DNA of 64,000 nucleotides from Ruminococcus sp. (GTDB lineage: Bacteria; Bacillota; Clostridia; Oscillospirales; Ruminococcaceae), in NCBI GenBank assembly GCA_017525915.1, contig JAFXSC010000018.1:62001-126000 (forward strand). Direction: 5' to 3'. Below, one piece after another: positions 7,591-15,595 of this stretch. The position numbers and the translations under genes are program-made. A model generated the notes under the pieces. That model was given only the letters and a program-made list of their open reading frames with translations. It was not told the origin of the DNA and did no database searches. Position 1 is the first letter of the stretch. The number at the start of each line of letters is the position of its first letter.

Positions 7591-9480
7591 ATGTTCAGAA
7601 AGGCACAGTTCAGGCTTTTTGCGATAATCACAGGCATACTCCTTGCGGTGTTCATTGCCGTCCTCGGCTCGCTCAATATCATCATGCAGTCGGTCATGCA
7701 GAGACAGTCCAAGGACGTGCTGAAAAAGATAGCCGCAGGTGTTGAGTATGACGACAATACTTCTTCCTTCAGGATAACCCGTCCCGAGGATTTTGGTCAG
7801 AAGCCGGTTGATGAGCCGCCATTCAAGCCGGGCGGTCAGCCGGGCTCGGATTTCGTCCCGCCTTCGACAGAGCCTGAAACTGTAAGCGATACAACAGGGG
7901 AGGATACCACTGCCGCTACGACCGAGCAGGACAAAGTGACTGACCCTTCGCAGACTTCGCCTCCGCAGACTGTATTGCAGACACAGGCGGTCACAACTAC
8001 ATCTGCCGTAACTACTGCACCGGCAGAAACATCCGATATCCCGACCGTCAGCAGCACGGCAACCGCGCCTCCGCAGCCCCCCAGTGACGACCACGAAAGG
8101 GACAAGGACAAGGATAAAGGCAGGGAAAAAGAAACGGAAAATGAGACTCAGGCGCAGGGCTGGCCTCCCGGAGGCTGGTGGGGACAGGATCAGCCGCCTT
8201 TCTATCCGCCGTGGTTCGGCGGCGGCTATGGTCAGGAACCGTTCCAGCCGCATTTCTGGAACCCGTGGGATCAGGGCGGTCAGCAGCCTTCGAGCGAGAA
8301 GACTTCCCAGGAAAATCCCTGCTGGAAGGGAACGGCTTCAACTCCGGAGGAATTCTACGGCGCTCCCACAGCTCTCGGGCTTTCCGGCGGAGTACTCAGC
8401 GATGACGGAGACAGCATGAACGACCGCCAGAGCGGCGGAAACAATAACGCCCCTCAGAGAAGGGACGAACAGATACCAAAGTCGCTCGGTTCGATAGACT
8501 TCTTCATAGTCATGGCTGACAAGGACGGCAGCTACCTCGCAAAGCTCAACGACGAAGACCTCACTTCCGACGAGGCTCAGAGCTACATCACTGCTATCCT
8601 CAAGGAGGACGTCAGCAGCGGCATGATCGACAAGAAGTACCAGTTCTATCAAATGGAAAAGAACAACGGTACTATCATAGTTTTCACCGACAAGAGCGCG
8701 GAGATAAATGTTCTCAACAAGCTCTTCCGCACTACGATAATCATTGGCGTCATCAGTCTTATCGTTCTCGCAGCGGCAGCGTTCTTCCTCAGCCGTCAGG
8801 TTATGAAGCCGCTCCGGTCGGCGTTTGAGAAGCAGAAGCAGTTCATATCCGACGCGAGCCATGAGCTCAAAACTCCGCTCACGGTCATTTCTGCGAATGC
8901 GGATGTGCTTTCGGGCGAGATAGGCGACAACAAGTGGCTGACCTATATCAAATCACAGGCGGAGAGAATGAACGTCCTCGTGAACGACCTCCTCAATCTG
9001 ACCAGACTTGAAAACAATACCAGCGATTTCATCAGAACGGATTTTGACATAAGCAAGGCGATAGTCAATACTGCCCTGCCGTTTGAATGTCAGGCGTTCG
9101 AGAGCAATAAGAAGTTCGATGTTGACGTTGACGAGGGGCTTACTGTGAACGGCAGCGAGCGCCATATCAAGCAGATGGCTGCCATATTCATCGACAATGC
9201 ACTGAAATACTCCGGCGAGGGCGGTACTGTAAAGGTGTCGCTGAAGCGTCAGGGCGAGCGCAAGGTGCTCACAGTGTTCAACACCGGAAACGGCGTCAAG
9301 GAGGGCGAGGAGGAGAAGATCTTCGAGCGCTTCTACCGCAGCGATGAATCAAGAAACCGTTCCACAGGCGGCTACGGTCTAGGACTTGCAATAGCCAAGT
9401 CAATTATAGACAAGCATAAGTTCAAGGTACACGTCGATAACCACGAGGGAAAAAGTATCGCCTTCGTTATTACTATGTGA
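7591..9480 (+). CDS. Sensor histidine kinase with Pro/Trp-rich ectodomain
   Basis: The 629-residue kinase has a first membrane helix at about residues 9-31 and a second at about 380-400. The catalytic part carries the phosphorylated His in SDASHELKTPL (about residue 423), the N box FIDNALKYSG and the G box GGYGLGLAIAKS. The roughly 345-residue extracellular part is unusual: a Thr/Glu/Pro linker (about 85-170), a run of charged residues, then a Trp/Pro/Gly/Gln-rich stretch (about 188-235; for example PPGGWWGQDQPP, YPPWFGGGYGQ). A small folded region of about 110 residues precedes the second helix. No known sensor domain is recognised. Confidence 0.93.
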   Translation: MFRKAQFRLFAIITGILLAVFIAVLGSLNIIMQSVMQRQSKDVLKKIAAGVEYDDNTSSFRITRPEDFGQKPVDEPPFKPGGQPGSDFVPPSTEPETVSDTTGEDTTAATTEQDKVTDPSQTSPPQTVLQTQAVTTTSAVTTAPAETSDIPTVSSTATAPPQPPSDDHERDKDKDKGREKETENETQAQGWPPGGWWGQDQPPFYPPWFGGGYGQEPFQPHFWNPWDQGGQQPSSEKTSQENPCWKGTASTPEEFYGAPTALGLSGGVLSDDGDSMNDRQSGGNNNAPQRRDEQIPKSLGSIDFFIVMADKDGSYLAKLNDEDLTSDEAQSYITAILKEDVSSGMIDKKYQFYQMEKNNGTIIVFTDKSAEINVLNKLFRTTIIIGVISLIVLAAAAFFLSRQVMKPLRSAFEKQKQFISDASHELKTPLTVISANADVLSGEIGDNKWLTYIKSQAERMNVLVNDLLNLTRLENNTSDFIRTDFDISKAIVNTALPFECQAFESNKKFDVDVDEGLTVNGSERHIKQMAAIFIDNALKYSGEGGTVKVSLKRQGERKVLTVFNTGNGVKEGEEEKIFERFYRSDESRNRSTGGYGLGLAIAKSIIDKHKFKVHVDNHEGKSIAFVITM

Positions 9481-9493
9481 GCGTGAATACGAA

Positions 9494-9520
9494 GGGGGGC
9501 GGTTTATCCGCCCCCCCTGT
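9494..9520 (+). terminator. Terminator of the two-component operon
   Basis: Perfect GGGGGGCGG (9494-9502) / CCGCCCCCC (9508-9516) stem followed by CTGTTTCG. Confidence 0.8.
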
Positions 9521-9528
9521 TTCGCATA

Positions 9529-9566
9529 AAGAAGAAAGAGCAGTCATAAGACTGCTCTTTCTTCTT
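9529..9566. terminator. Bidirectional 17-bp stem-loop
   Basis: Perfect 17-bp inverted repeat with an ATAA loop: arms 9529-9545 and 9550-9566 (AAGAAGAAAGAGCAGTC and its complement). The arms are A-rich and T-rich at their outer ends, so it can terminate transcription from both sides, between the kinase gene and the convergent heptad-repeat protein gene. Confidence 0.8.
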
Positions 9567-9749
9567 AAAGGATGGAATTGAAAAAATCATTATAAAAAGA
9601 CAAGTGTCCAAGTTCTGACCGACTGGCTCTTGTTCCTTCATTGATTATATTATATCACGCATACAGGGAAAATGCAAATATATAATATTAATCGCTATAT
9701 AATAATCATATACCGTTTTGGTGCTGTTTACGGTCGTTTAACGCAGCGA

Positions 9750-11696
9750 TCACTTGCTGAACGATGTTCCGTCAAACATATACACGAACTTTACGGCACC
9801 GTCCATATCGTCGGATATACCGGAGTAGCTCTTGTATTCCTTTGAAGCCTCATGTACAGCCTTGAAGTTCTCGATGATAGTGGGAAGCTTTTCGTCTATC
9901 GCTGCTGATATCCTTGATACGCCCTCGTCGTTGAACTTGGCCATGCCGTTCTTGATGTCGGAAGCACCGCTCCTGAGCTTTGCAACAGCTTCCGTGTAGG
10001 TTTTGACACCGGAATAGAGTGCAGTTGCGCCGTCGCTGAGAGTTGCCGCACCTTCCGATACTGTTGCCGCGCCCTTGCTGAGGTCAACGGACGACTGGTA
10101 TATCTTGAGAGCACCCTCTGAGAGCTTTGTGCTGCCGGTGAGGAGGTCGCCGAGACCGGAATCAAGTGCACTTGCGCCTGTTTTTATGTCGCCGAGGCCC
10201 TTGTTTATTTCAACTGCGCCTGCGGAGAGCTGTGAAGCGCCCTGCTGGAGAGCTGCCGCTCCCGAATTGAGAGTACCGCCGCTGCTGAGAGCTGCTGCGA
10301 CTTGTTTCTGACCTGCTATGGTCTGTTTCATTGTCTCGATAGCCTTTGCAAGCTCCGGTGAAGGAGACTGTGTATAGAGGGCTTCCATAGCGGCAAGCAC
10401 CTGTTCATTTGCTGCGATAGTTGTATTGAGGCTGCTGCCGGCTGTATCCATACCGGCAACGAGCTCCTGTGAGCCCTTACTGAGATTTTCCGCGCCTGTC
10501 TGAAGTGAGGCAGAACCGGAAGCGAGCTTTTCCGAACCGGCAGCTATCTTCTTTGAGCCGTCCTTTGCGGACTGCAAGCCGGTCTTGAATGCGCCTGTTG
10601 AATCCGACAGTGTCTTTGCGCCTTCGCTGAGAGCTGCTGCACCGCCGCTGAGTTTTGCCGAGCCTTCCTTTAGTGAGAGTGCGCCGTCAGCGAGCTTCTT
10701 TGCACCTGATGTGAGGTCGCCGGACTTTTCTGCGAGTGAGTCGAGACCGCCGCTGAGAGCCGCTGTACCCTCCATGAGTGATGTAGCTCCGTTTATGAGC
10801 TCGTCAATCTGCTCCTTTACATTGCCGAAGCTGAAATCAGCCTTGCCGTCAAGCCTTGAGAATATCTCGTTGCTTACTGCGGCAACTGAGAGACCTGTCT
10901 CGAAATCGGTAACGTCTGCCGAGAATTCAACATACTCCGGAAGCTGGAGGTCGATGTTTTCAACCTGGTCAAGTCCGAGGCTTTCGGTGAGACCCGGGAG
11001 CGCCACGCCGACAACGATGAGACGGTTGCCGTCCGAGAGGACCTTTCCGCTCGATATCTGGGCGTTCACGAACTTCTCGCTGTTGAAGACCGCCGCGCTC
11101 GCACAGAGGAAGGGAACGTACACGTCCTTCTTCCTGCCGTTGATATCCTTTGTGACCTTGACGTTGTTGGTGAATTCCCAGCGTATAACGAGGTGTCCGC
11201 TCTTGCCGATGATGTCGGCAGGGGAAGACTCAACGCCGTCGAGATAGTATTTCATCTTTACGGTAACGGGAAGCTCCTTGCTGGAATTGCCGCGGTAGTA
11301 GATATCGTTGCCGTTTGCCTTCCATGTGATACCGCCCTCTGAGAGTTCATAGGTCTCATCGCCCTTGACATTCTGGATATCGGTAAGTATGGTGGAATCC
11401 TTTATTGATGAGAGTGCCGGAGCGTTCTTTATCCAGTCGCTCACGATGATGTGCTTTATGGAAGAATCGCTGTCGCATACGACGTACACAGTCTCGTCCT
11501 TGAATGCAGGAGACTCGAGGGCTGTACGTTCTGTATCCGCTGTTCCGGACTCGTCTGCTGTACCGGCAGCGGGAGCGCCTGCTGTAACGGTATCGTCGTT
11601 GTCACTGCCGTTCTTTGCGAATGCTATTGAAGTGGTCGCGCCTGCAGAAAGAGCTATTGCAAGAGCGCCGGCTATTATCTTAGAATACTTTTTCAT
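9750..11696 (-). CDS. Secreted heptad-repeat (YhgE-like) exporter partner
   Basis: The 648-residue protein has a Sec signal (about residues 1-28 ending in SIAFAKN). A beta-rich N-terminal half follows, then a long run of X-X-X-Leu-X-X-Gly heptads (about residues 300-590) such as LTSGAKKLADGALSLKEGSA and KLSGGAAALSEGAKTLSDST. Such repeats are known in YhgE/Pip-type proteins and accompany MMPL/RND exporters. Unlike YhgE, no C-terminal membrane helices are present, so it is probably a periplasm-like or wall-associated accessory protein. It lies 31 bp after the MMPL gene in the same direction, within the TetR-controlled unit. Confidence 0.85.
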   Translation of the reverse strand: MKKYSKIIAGALAIALSAGATTSIAFAKNGSDNDDTVTAGAPAAGTADESGTADTERTALESPAFKDETVYVVCDSDSSIKHIIVSDWIKNAPALSSIKDSTILTDIQNVKGDETYELSEGGITWKANGNDIYYRGNSSKELPVTVKMKYYLDGVESSPADIIGKSGHLVIRWEFTNNVKVTKDINGRKKDVYVPFLCASAAVFNSEKFVNAQISSGKVLSDGNRLIVVGVALPGLTESLGLDQVENIDLQLPEYVEFSADVTDFETGLSVAAVSNEIFSRLDGKADFSFGNVKEQIDELINGATSLMEGTAALSGGLDSLAEKSGDLTSGAKKLADGALSLKEGSAKLSGGAAALSEGAKTLSDSTGAFKTGLQSAKDGSKKIAAGSEKLASGSASLQTGAENLSKGSQELVAGMDTAGSSLNTTIAANEQVLAAMEALYTQSPSPELAKAIETMKQTIAGQKQVAAALSSGGTLNSGAAALQQGASQLSAGAVEINKGLGDIKTGASALDSGLGDLLTGSTKLSEGALKIYQSSVDLSKGAATVSEGAATLSDGATALYSGVKTYTEAVAKLRSGASDIKNGMAKFNDEGVSRISAAIDEKLPTIIENFKAVHEASKEYKSYSGISDDMDGAVKFVYMFDGTSFSK

Positions 11697-11727
11697 AATG
11701 ATTACTCCTTTCAGAACTATCGGTCCG

Positions 11728-13821
11728 TTATGACTTTGCGGCGGACTTCTTCTTCTCCTTCGGTCTGAAGCCCCTGCTTGTGCGGATTATGACACTGTCA
11801 AACAGCATGAACATTGAGGGGAGAACTGTTACAACGACTGCCATTGATATGATAGCTCCTCTTGCAAGAAGCATACAGAGTGACGATATCATTCCGATAT
11901 CGGAATAGAGCGCAACGCCTATGGTAGCGGCAAAGAAGCCGAGACCCGAGGTCACTACCGAGCGGATAGAAGATGAAAGAGCTGTCTGGATAGCTGTCTT
12001 CTTGTCGCTTCCGTTGTACCTTTCGGCACGGTATCTTGTGGTAATGAGTATCGCGTAGTCAACGGTCGCGCCGAGCTGAATGGTGCCGATAACGACCGAT
12101 GCGATGAAGGGCAGCTCTGTTCCCATATAGTAGGCAAGGCTGAGGTTTATCGTGATAGCGAGCTCTATAACGGAAACGAGTATGATAGGCAGCGATACTG
12201 AATTGAAGGTCATTGCGATTATCAGGAAGATAACTGCGATCGAGAGTATGCTTACTACCTTGAAGTCCTTGTCGGTTATCTTTACGAGGTCTCTTGTTGC
12301 AGGGGCTTCACCGATGAGCATTGCCTTGCTGTCATACTTCTTTACGATGTCGTTGATATCATCGACCTGCTGGTTGACTTCCTTTGAAGCAACTCCGTAT
12401 TCCGAGCCGATGAGTATGAGCTGGTAGTTGTCGCCCTTGAGCTTATGGCGGATATTCTCGGGGATTATCTCCTCCGGGATAGCCGGACCTGATATCGTAT
12501 TATAGCCGAGTGTGAAATGCACGCCGTCAACACTCTCTATCTCCTTCATCATATTTGTAGCGGTCCTTGCATCGAGGTTTGTATCGGCGAGGAGGATATG
12601 AGTGCTGTTCATATTGAAGTCCTTCTCAAGCTTCTCGTTGCCCTGAACGCTTCCGAGGTAGTCGGGAAGGGTGCTGTCGAGCTTGTAGTAAACATCATAG
12701 CGGCTGTTGCCGTAAACTGCCGGGATAAGGAGGCAGATGCCGAGTATGAGGAATACCCATGAATGACTTGTTATGAAGTTTGCGGTCTTTTTGAATGCCG
12801 GCATGAAGCTCTTGTGGGAGGTTTTTGTGATAGCTTTCTCGAAAATGAGTATCATAGCCGGGAGGACGGTAACGCAGGCGATAACGCCGCAGATAACGCC
12901 CTTTGCCATTACAACGCCGAGGTCGAAGCCGAGCGTGAAGCTCATGAAGCACATTGCGAGGAAGCCTGCAACTGTTGTGAACGAGCTGCTGACGACCGCA
13001 ACGATAGTGTTTGCGATAGCGTGAGCCATAGCTTCGTTCTTGTTATCGGGATATACCTCAAGCTGCTCCTTGTAGCTGTGCCAGAGAAATATCGAATAGT
13101 CCATGGTAACGCCGAGCTGGAGGACAAGTGCGAGCGCCTGTGTTATGAAGGATATCTCGCCGAATATGAAGTTCGAGCCGAGGTTCCAGACTATCGCAAA
13201 GCCTATGCTGAGCATGAAGAATACCGGGATAAGGAAGGAATCCATAGCGATTATGAGTATGATGCTGGTGAGTATTACTGCTATTACAGCATAGATAACG
13301 GATTCACTCTTCGATAGGTTCTTCATATCGAGGATTATGGCTGACATACCGCTGATGAAGCACTGTTTGTCGGTGACATCTCTCATTTCCTCGATAGCCT
13401 TCAGCGTACCGCTGTCGGAGGTGCCTTCGTCGAAGAATACCGCCATCATGGTAGTATCCTCATTGTTGAAGAAGTGGTAATACTTCTCGGGGATAAGTTC
13501 AACGGGAATACGGCAGTCGGTGAGCGACTGGTAGCAGATGACATTGGAAACGTGGTCTATCTTTTTGAACTTCTCTGCGGTGGCGGCGACGTCCTTGTCG
13601 CTCATGCCCTCCACCATGACGAGCGAGAAGCCGCCCTGTCCGAATTCGTCCTGAAGGATATCCTGTCCCTTCATGGTGTCGATATCCTTGGGGAGATAAG
13701 AGAGGATATCGTAGTTGATGCGGGTGTTGATATAGCCGATCGCAGCGGGGACCATCATAACTATACCTATGACAAGTATAATGATCCGGTGCTTGGCGAT
13801 CCACTCGCCGAGTTTTAGCAT
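11728..13821 (-). CDS. MMPL/RND-family exporter
   Basis: This 697-residue transporter has the RND-type duplicated layout: one membrane helix (about residues 12-30), an extracytoplasmic loop, five helices, then the same pattern repeated. Each half has the family's charged motif, LGVTMDYSIFLWHSYKEQ in the first half and LGATVDYAILITTRYRAE in the second. Members export lipids, hydrophobic compounds or drugs using the proton gradient. The ATG at 13821 fits the AAAGGATGG site; in-frame ATGs upstream (13830, 13965) do not. Its promoter carries a TetR-type operator, and the divergent tetR gene is probably its repressor. Confidence 0.92.
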   Translation of the reverse strand: MLKLGEWIAKHRIIILVIGIVMMVPAAIGYINTRINYDILSYLPKDIDTMKGQDILQDEFGQGGFSLVMVEGMSDKDVAATAEKFKKIDHVSNVICYQSLTDCRIPVELIPEKYYHFFNNEDTTMMAVFFDEGTSDSGTLKAIEEMRDVTDKQCFISGMSAIILDMKNLSKSESVIYAVIAVILTSIILIIAMDSFLIPVFFMLSIGFAIVWNLGSNFIFGEISFITQALALVLQLGVTMDYSIFLWHSYKEQLEVYPDNKNEAMAHAIANTIVAVVSSSFTTVAGFLAMCFMSFTLGFDLGVVMAKGVICGVIACVTVLPAMILIFEKAITKTSHKSFMPAFKKTANFITSHSWVFLILGICLLIPAVYGNSRYDVYYKLDSTLPDYLGSVQGNEKLEKDFNMNSTHILLADTNLDARTATNMMKEIESVDGVHFTLGYNTISGPAIPEEIIPENIRHKLKGDNYQLILIGSEYGVASKEVNQQVDDINDIVKKYDSKAMLIGEAPATRDLVKITDKDFKVVSILSIAVIFLIIAMTFNSVSLPIILVSVIELAITINLSLAYYMGTELPFIASVVIGTIQLGATVDYAILITTRYRAERYNGSDKKTAIQTALSSSIRSVVTSGLGFFAATIGVALYSDIGMISSLCMLLARGAIISMAVVVTVLPSMFMLFDSVIIRTSRGFRPKEKKKSAAKS

Positions 13822-13885
13822 AGTACCCATCCTTTCACTGTGTATTTGAGAGCCGTCTGCGAACGGCTGTGTCTTTATGTATAAT

Positions 13886-13914
13886 AGTATATAACAAAAA
13901 TGACCGACAGTCAA
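13886..13914 (-). promoter_or_regulatory. Promoter of the MMPL operon
   Basis: Minus-strand TTGACT (13914-13909), 17-bp spacer, TATACT (13891-13886). Operator 1 overlaps the -35 box, which implies repression by TetR-family binding. Confidence 0.8.
13901..13913. promoter_or_regulatory. TetR operator 1
   Basis: TGACCGACAGTCA, a 13-bp interrupted palindrome overlapping the -35 box of the MMPL promoter. It is one of three related copies in this divergent region. Confidence 0.7.
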
Positions 13915-13932
13915 CCTCTTTTTGAAGACAAA

Positions 13933-13945
13933 TGACTTTCGGTCA
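13933..13945. promoter_or_regulatory. TetR operator 2
   Basis: TGACTTTCGGTCA; its reverse complement TGACCGAAAGTCA differs from operator 1 at one base. It lies 32 bp from operator 1, about three helical turns. Confidence 0.7.
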
Positions 13946-13987
13946 GTAATTTCGTTTAATTGCACAAATACGCCCCGAAAAAAATTG

Positions 13988-14000
13988 TGACCGTTGGTCA
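13988..14000. promoter_or_regulatory. TetR operator 3
   Basis: TGACCGTTGGTCA, with perfect TGACC/GGTCA arms, lies 10 bp upstream of the tetR -35 box (TTGACA 14011-14016). Confidence 0.7.
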
Positions 14001-14010
14001 GTTTCGGGCA

Positions 14011-14039
14011 TTGACAGACGGCTTTCTGTGATTTATAAT
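14011..14039 (+). promoter_or_regulatory. Promoter of the tetR gene
   Basis: TTGACA (14011-14016), 17-bp spacer, TATAAT (14034-14039), 31 bp before the start codon. Confidence 0.8.
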
Positions 14040-14070
14040 ATAATCAAAGATGTCAGAAAGGTGTGCGCTA

Positions 14071-14694
14071 ATGGGAAAAGTTGATAAAAACAAACAGCAG
14101 AAGGAAAACTCCCTGCTGAAAACTGCATTCGAGTTCTTCACTACCAAGGGCTTCAGCAAGACCTCAATATCCGATATCGTCAGCAAGGCGGGCGTAGCTA
14201 AGGGGACATTCTATCTCTACTTCAAGGATAAGTATGACATCCGCAATAAGCTCATATCACATAAATCCAGCCAGATATTCAACAATGCCGTTGCAAGTCT
14301 CGGCGATACCATTGATAGTCTTTCGTTCGAGGACAAGCTCATCGCTATCATTGACCGCATGGTCAATCAGCTCAACGAGAACCAGTCGCTGCTGACCTTC
14401 ATTTCCAAGAACCTGAGCTGGGGGATCTTCAAATCCGCGATAAGTTCGCCTTCCTCGGAGAAAGATATCAACTTTACGGAGGTATACTACGATATGCTCC
14501 GCGAGGCGCCGTATGAATTCAGAGACCCCGAGGTCATGATATTTATGATAACAGAGCTCGTCTCATCGACCTGCTATTCGGCGATACTCTACAAGGAACC
14601 ATGCTCGCTCGAGGAGCTCAAGCCCTATCTCTATCAGTCCATAAGGACGATGATAGCACAGCATATCGTCAGCGGAGACGGGAAGCAGAATTGA
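14071..14694 (+). CDS. TetR/AcrR-family transcriptional regulator
   Basis: This 207-residue regulator has the TetR DNA-binding domain at residues 10-60: LLKTAFEFFTTKGFSKTSIS, then DIVSKAGVAKGTFYLYFKDK with the typical recognition-helix end TFYLYFKDKYDI. The C-terminal ligand domain is not specific enough to name an inducer. The ATG at 14071 fits AGAAAGGTG; an in-frame ATG at 14050 does not. It is divergent from the MMPL exporter and its partner, with three TGACCGN3GTCA-like palindromes in between. It probably represses the exporter and itself until a toxic or lipid-like ligand binds. Confidence 0.93.
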   Translation: MGKVDKNKQQKENSLLKTAFEFFTTKGFSKTSISDIVSKAGVAKGTFYLYFKDKYDIRNKLISHKSSQIFNNAVASLGDTIDSLSFEDKLIAIIDRMVNQLNENQSLLTFISKNLSWGIFKSAISSPSSEKDINFTEVYYDMLREAPYEFRDPEVMIFMITELVSSTCYSAILYKEPCSLEELKPYLYQSIRTMIAQHIVSGDGKQN

Positions 14695-14706
14695 TACTGA
14701 TATGAA

Positions 14707-14742
14707 AACAGACCCGGAGAGCTCCGGGTCTGTTGTTTTTTT
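14707..14742. terminator. Bidirectional terminator, tetR / lipoprotein
   Basis: Perfect 13-bp stem AACAGACCCGGAG (14707-14719) / CTCCGGGTCTGTT (14722-14734) followed by GTTTTTTT; it separates convergent genes. Confidence 0.9.
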
Positions 14743-14747
14743 ACGGA

Positions 14748-15284
14748 TCATTCGCCGAATGAGTCTGCAAGACCGCCAAGAATGCTTGAAACGTCATAGG
14801 TAGCCCATTCAGATGTTCTCTTGAATCTTACCTGATAATCCTTGCCTTCTTCGGGATCGGTTCCCTTCATAACGAGCATATCGTCAACGAGGTCGAGCTC
14901 AACGCCGTCCTCAAGGAAGTCGCCAGCCATGCTGTCTGCTACTGTGGAAGCATCGGGGTGGATCTTGATAGTATCGTCGTCTACCTTCTCCCATGTGCCC
15001 TTTGTAGGAGCATCTTCATCATCGCTTGTGCCGCCGACTACACCGGAAGAAGCCTCAAGTGTGCCGTCATCGTTTATCTCAACGTGGATAAAAGCATCGA
15101 GCGGAATATTGACAATATACATATTGAATGAAGTCATAGTCTGTCCGTCAACGGTCATGTCATAGCCAGCCCACTTGCCGGAAAATCCGCCGCTGCTGCT
15201 CTTGCTGTCGGAATCCTTTCCGCAGGCTGTGAAAGCTGAAACTGCAAGCATTGAAGCTGCTGCAAAACTGATAAGTTTTTTCAT
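14748..15284 (-). CDS. Small acidic lipoprotein
   Basis: The 178-residue product starts with a lipoprotein signal (residues 1-20, SAFTACG lipobox; the Cys would be lipidated). A Ser-rich spacer is followed by an acidic beta-rich domain resembling other clostridial secreted lipoproteins of about 150-200 residues that start with GKWxGYDMTVDG-type repeats. No enzymatic motif is visible. The ATG at 15284 follows AAGGAGATGG; the in-frame ATG at 15326 lies upstream without a site. A promoter, TTTACA (15357-15352) and TATAAT (15334-15329) with a 17-bp spacer, supports this start. Function unknown. Confidence 0.75.
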   Translation of the reverse strand: MKKLISFAAASMLAVSAFTACGKDSDSKSSSGGFSGKWAGYDMTVDGQTMTSFNMYIVNIPLDAFIHVEINDDGTLEASSGVVGGTSDDEDAPTKGTWEKVDDDTIKIHPDASTVADSMAGDFLEDGVELDLVDDMLVMKGTDPEEGKDYQVRFKRTSEWATYDVSSILGGLADSFGE

Positions 15285-15328
15285 AATTACCATCTCCTTC
15301 ATTATTACCGGAAAAGTCCGGCACACCC

Positions 15329-15357
15329 ATTATACCACACAATAACGGTTTTGTAAA
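15329..15357 (-). promoter_or_regulatory. Promoter of the 14748-15284 lipoprotein gene
   Basis: Minus-strand TTTACA (15357-15352), 17-bp spacer, TATAAT (15334-15329). Confidence 0.75.
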
Positions 15358-15460
15358 GGGGAAACGCGAATTATCCGGCTTTTTCGGGACATTTTTGCTC
15401 CGGCACAGGGCTGAACTGTGAAAAGTCCACCAAAAGAGGTGATTATCTGCATTTTTTTGG

Positions 15461-15490
15461 TTGACATCGCACACAAGGGAGTGCTATAAT
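15461..15490 (+). promoter_or_regulatory. Promoter of the GH95-type enzyme gene
   Basis: TTGACA (15461-15466), 18-bp spacer, TATAAT (15485-15490), which leaves a leader of about 100 nt before the start codon. Confidence 0.75.
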
Positions 15491-15595
15491 ATCCTAAAAG
15501 AAAGATGCGGGCGGACAGCTTTTCAGCCTGATAGACAGGTGAATGCACCGGAATTGACGCTGTACCTCCCGGAAACATAACAGGAGGGAATGATA

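Noticed and set aside
6877-8253. 458-codon minus-strand frame opposite the two-component operon
   Set aside because: Antisense of the response regulator and kinase; no family motif, Arg/Cys-rich shadow composition.
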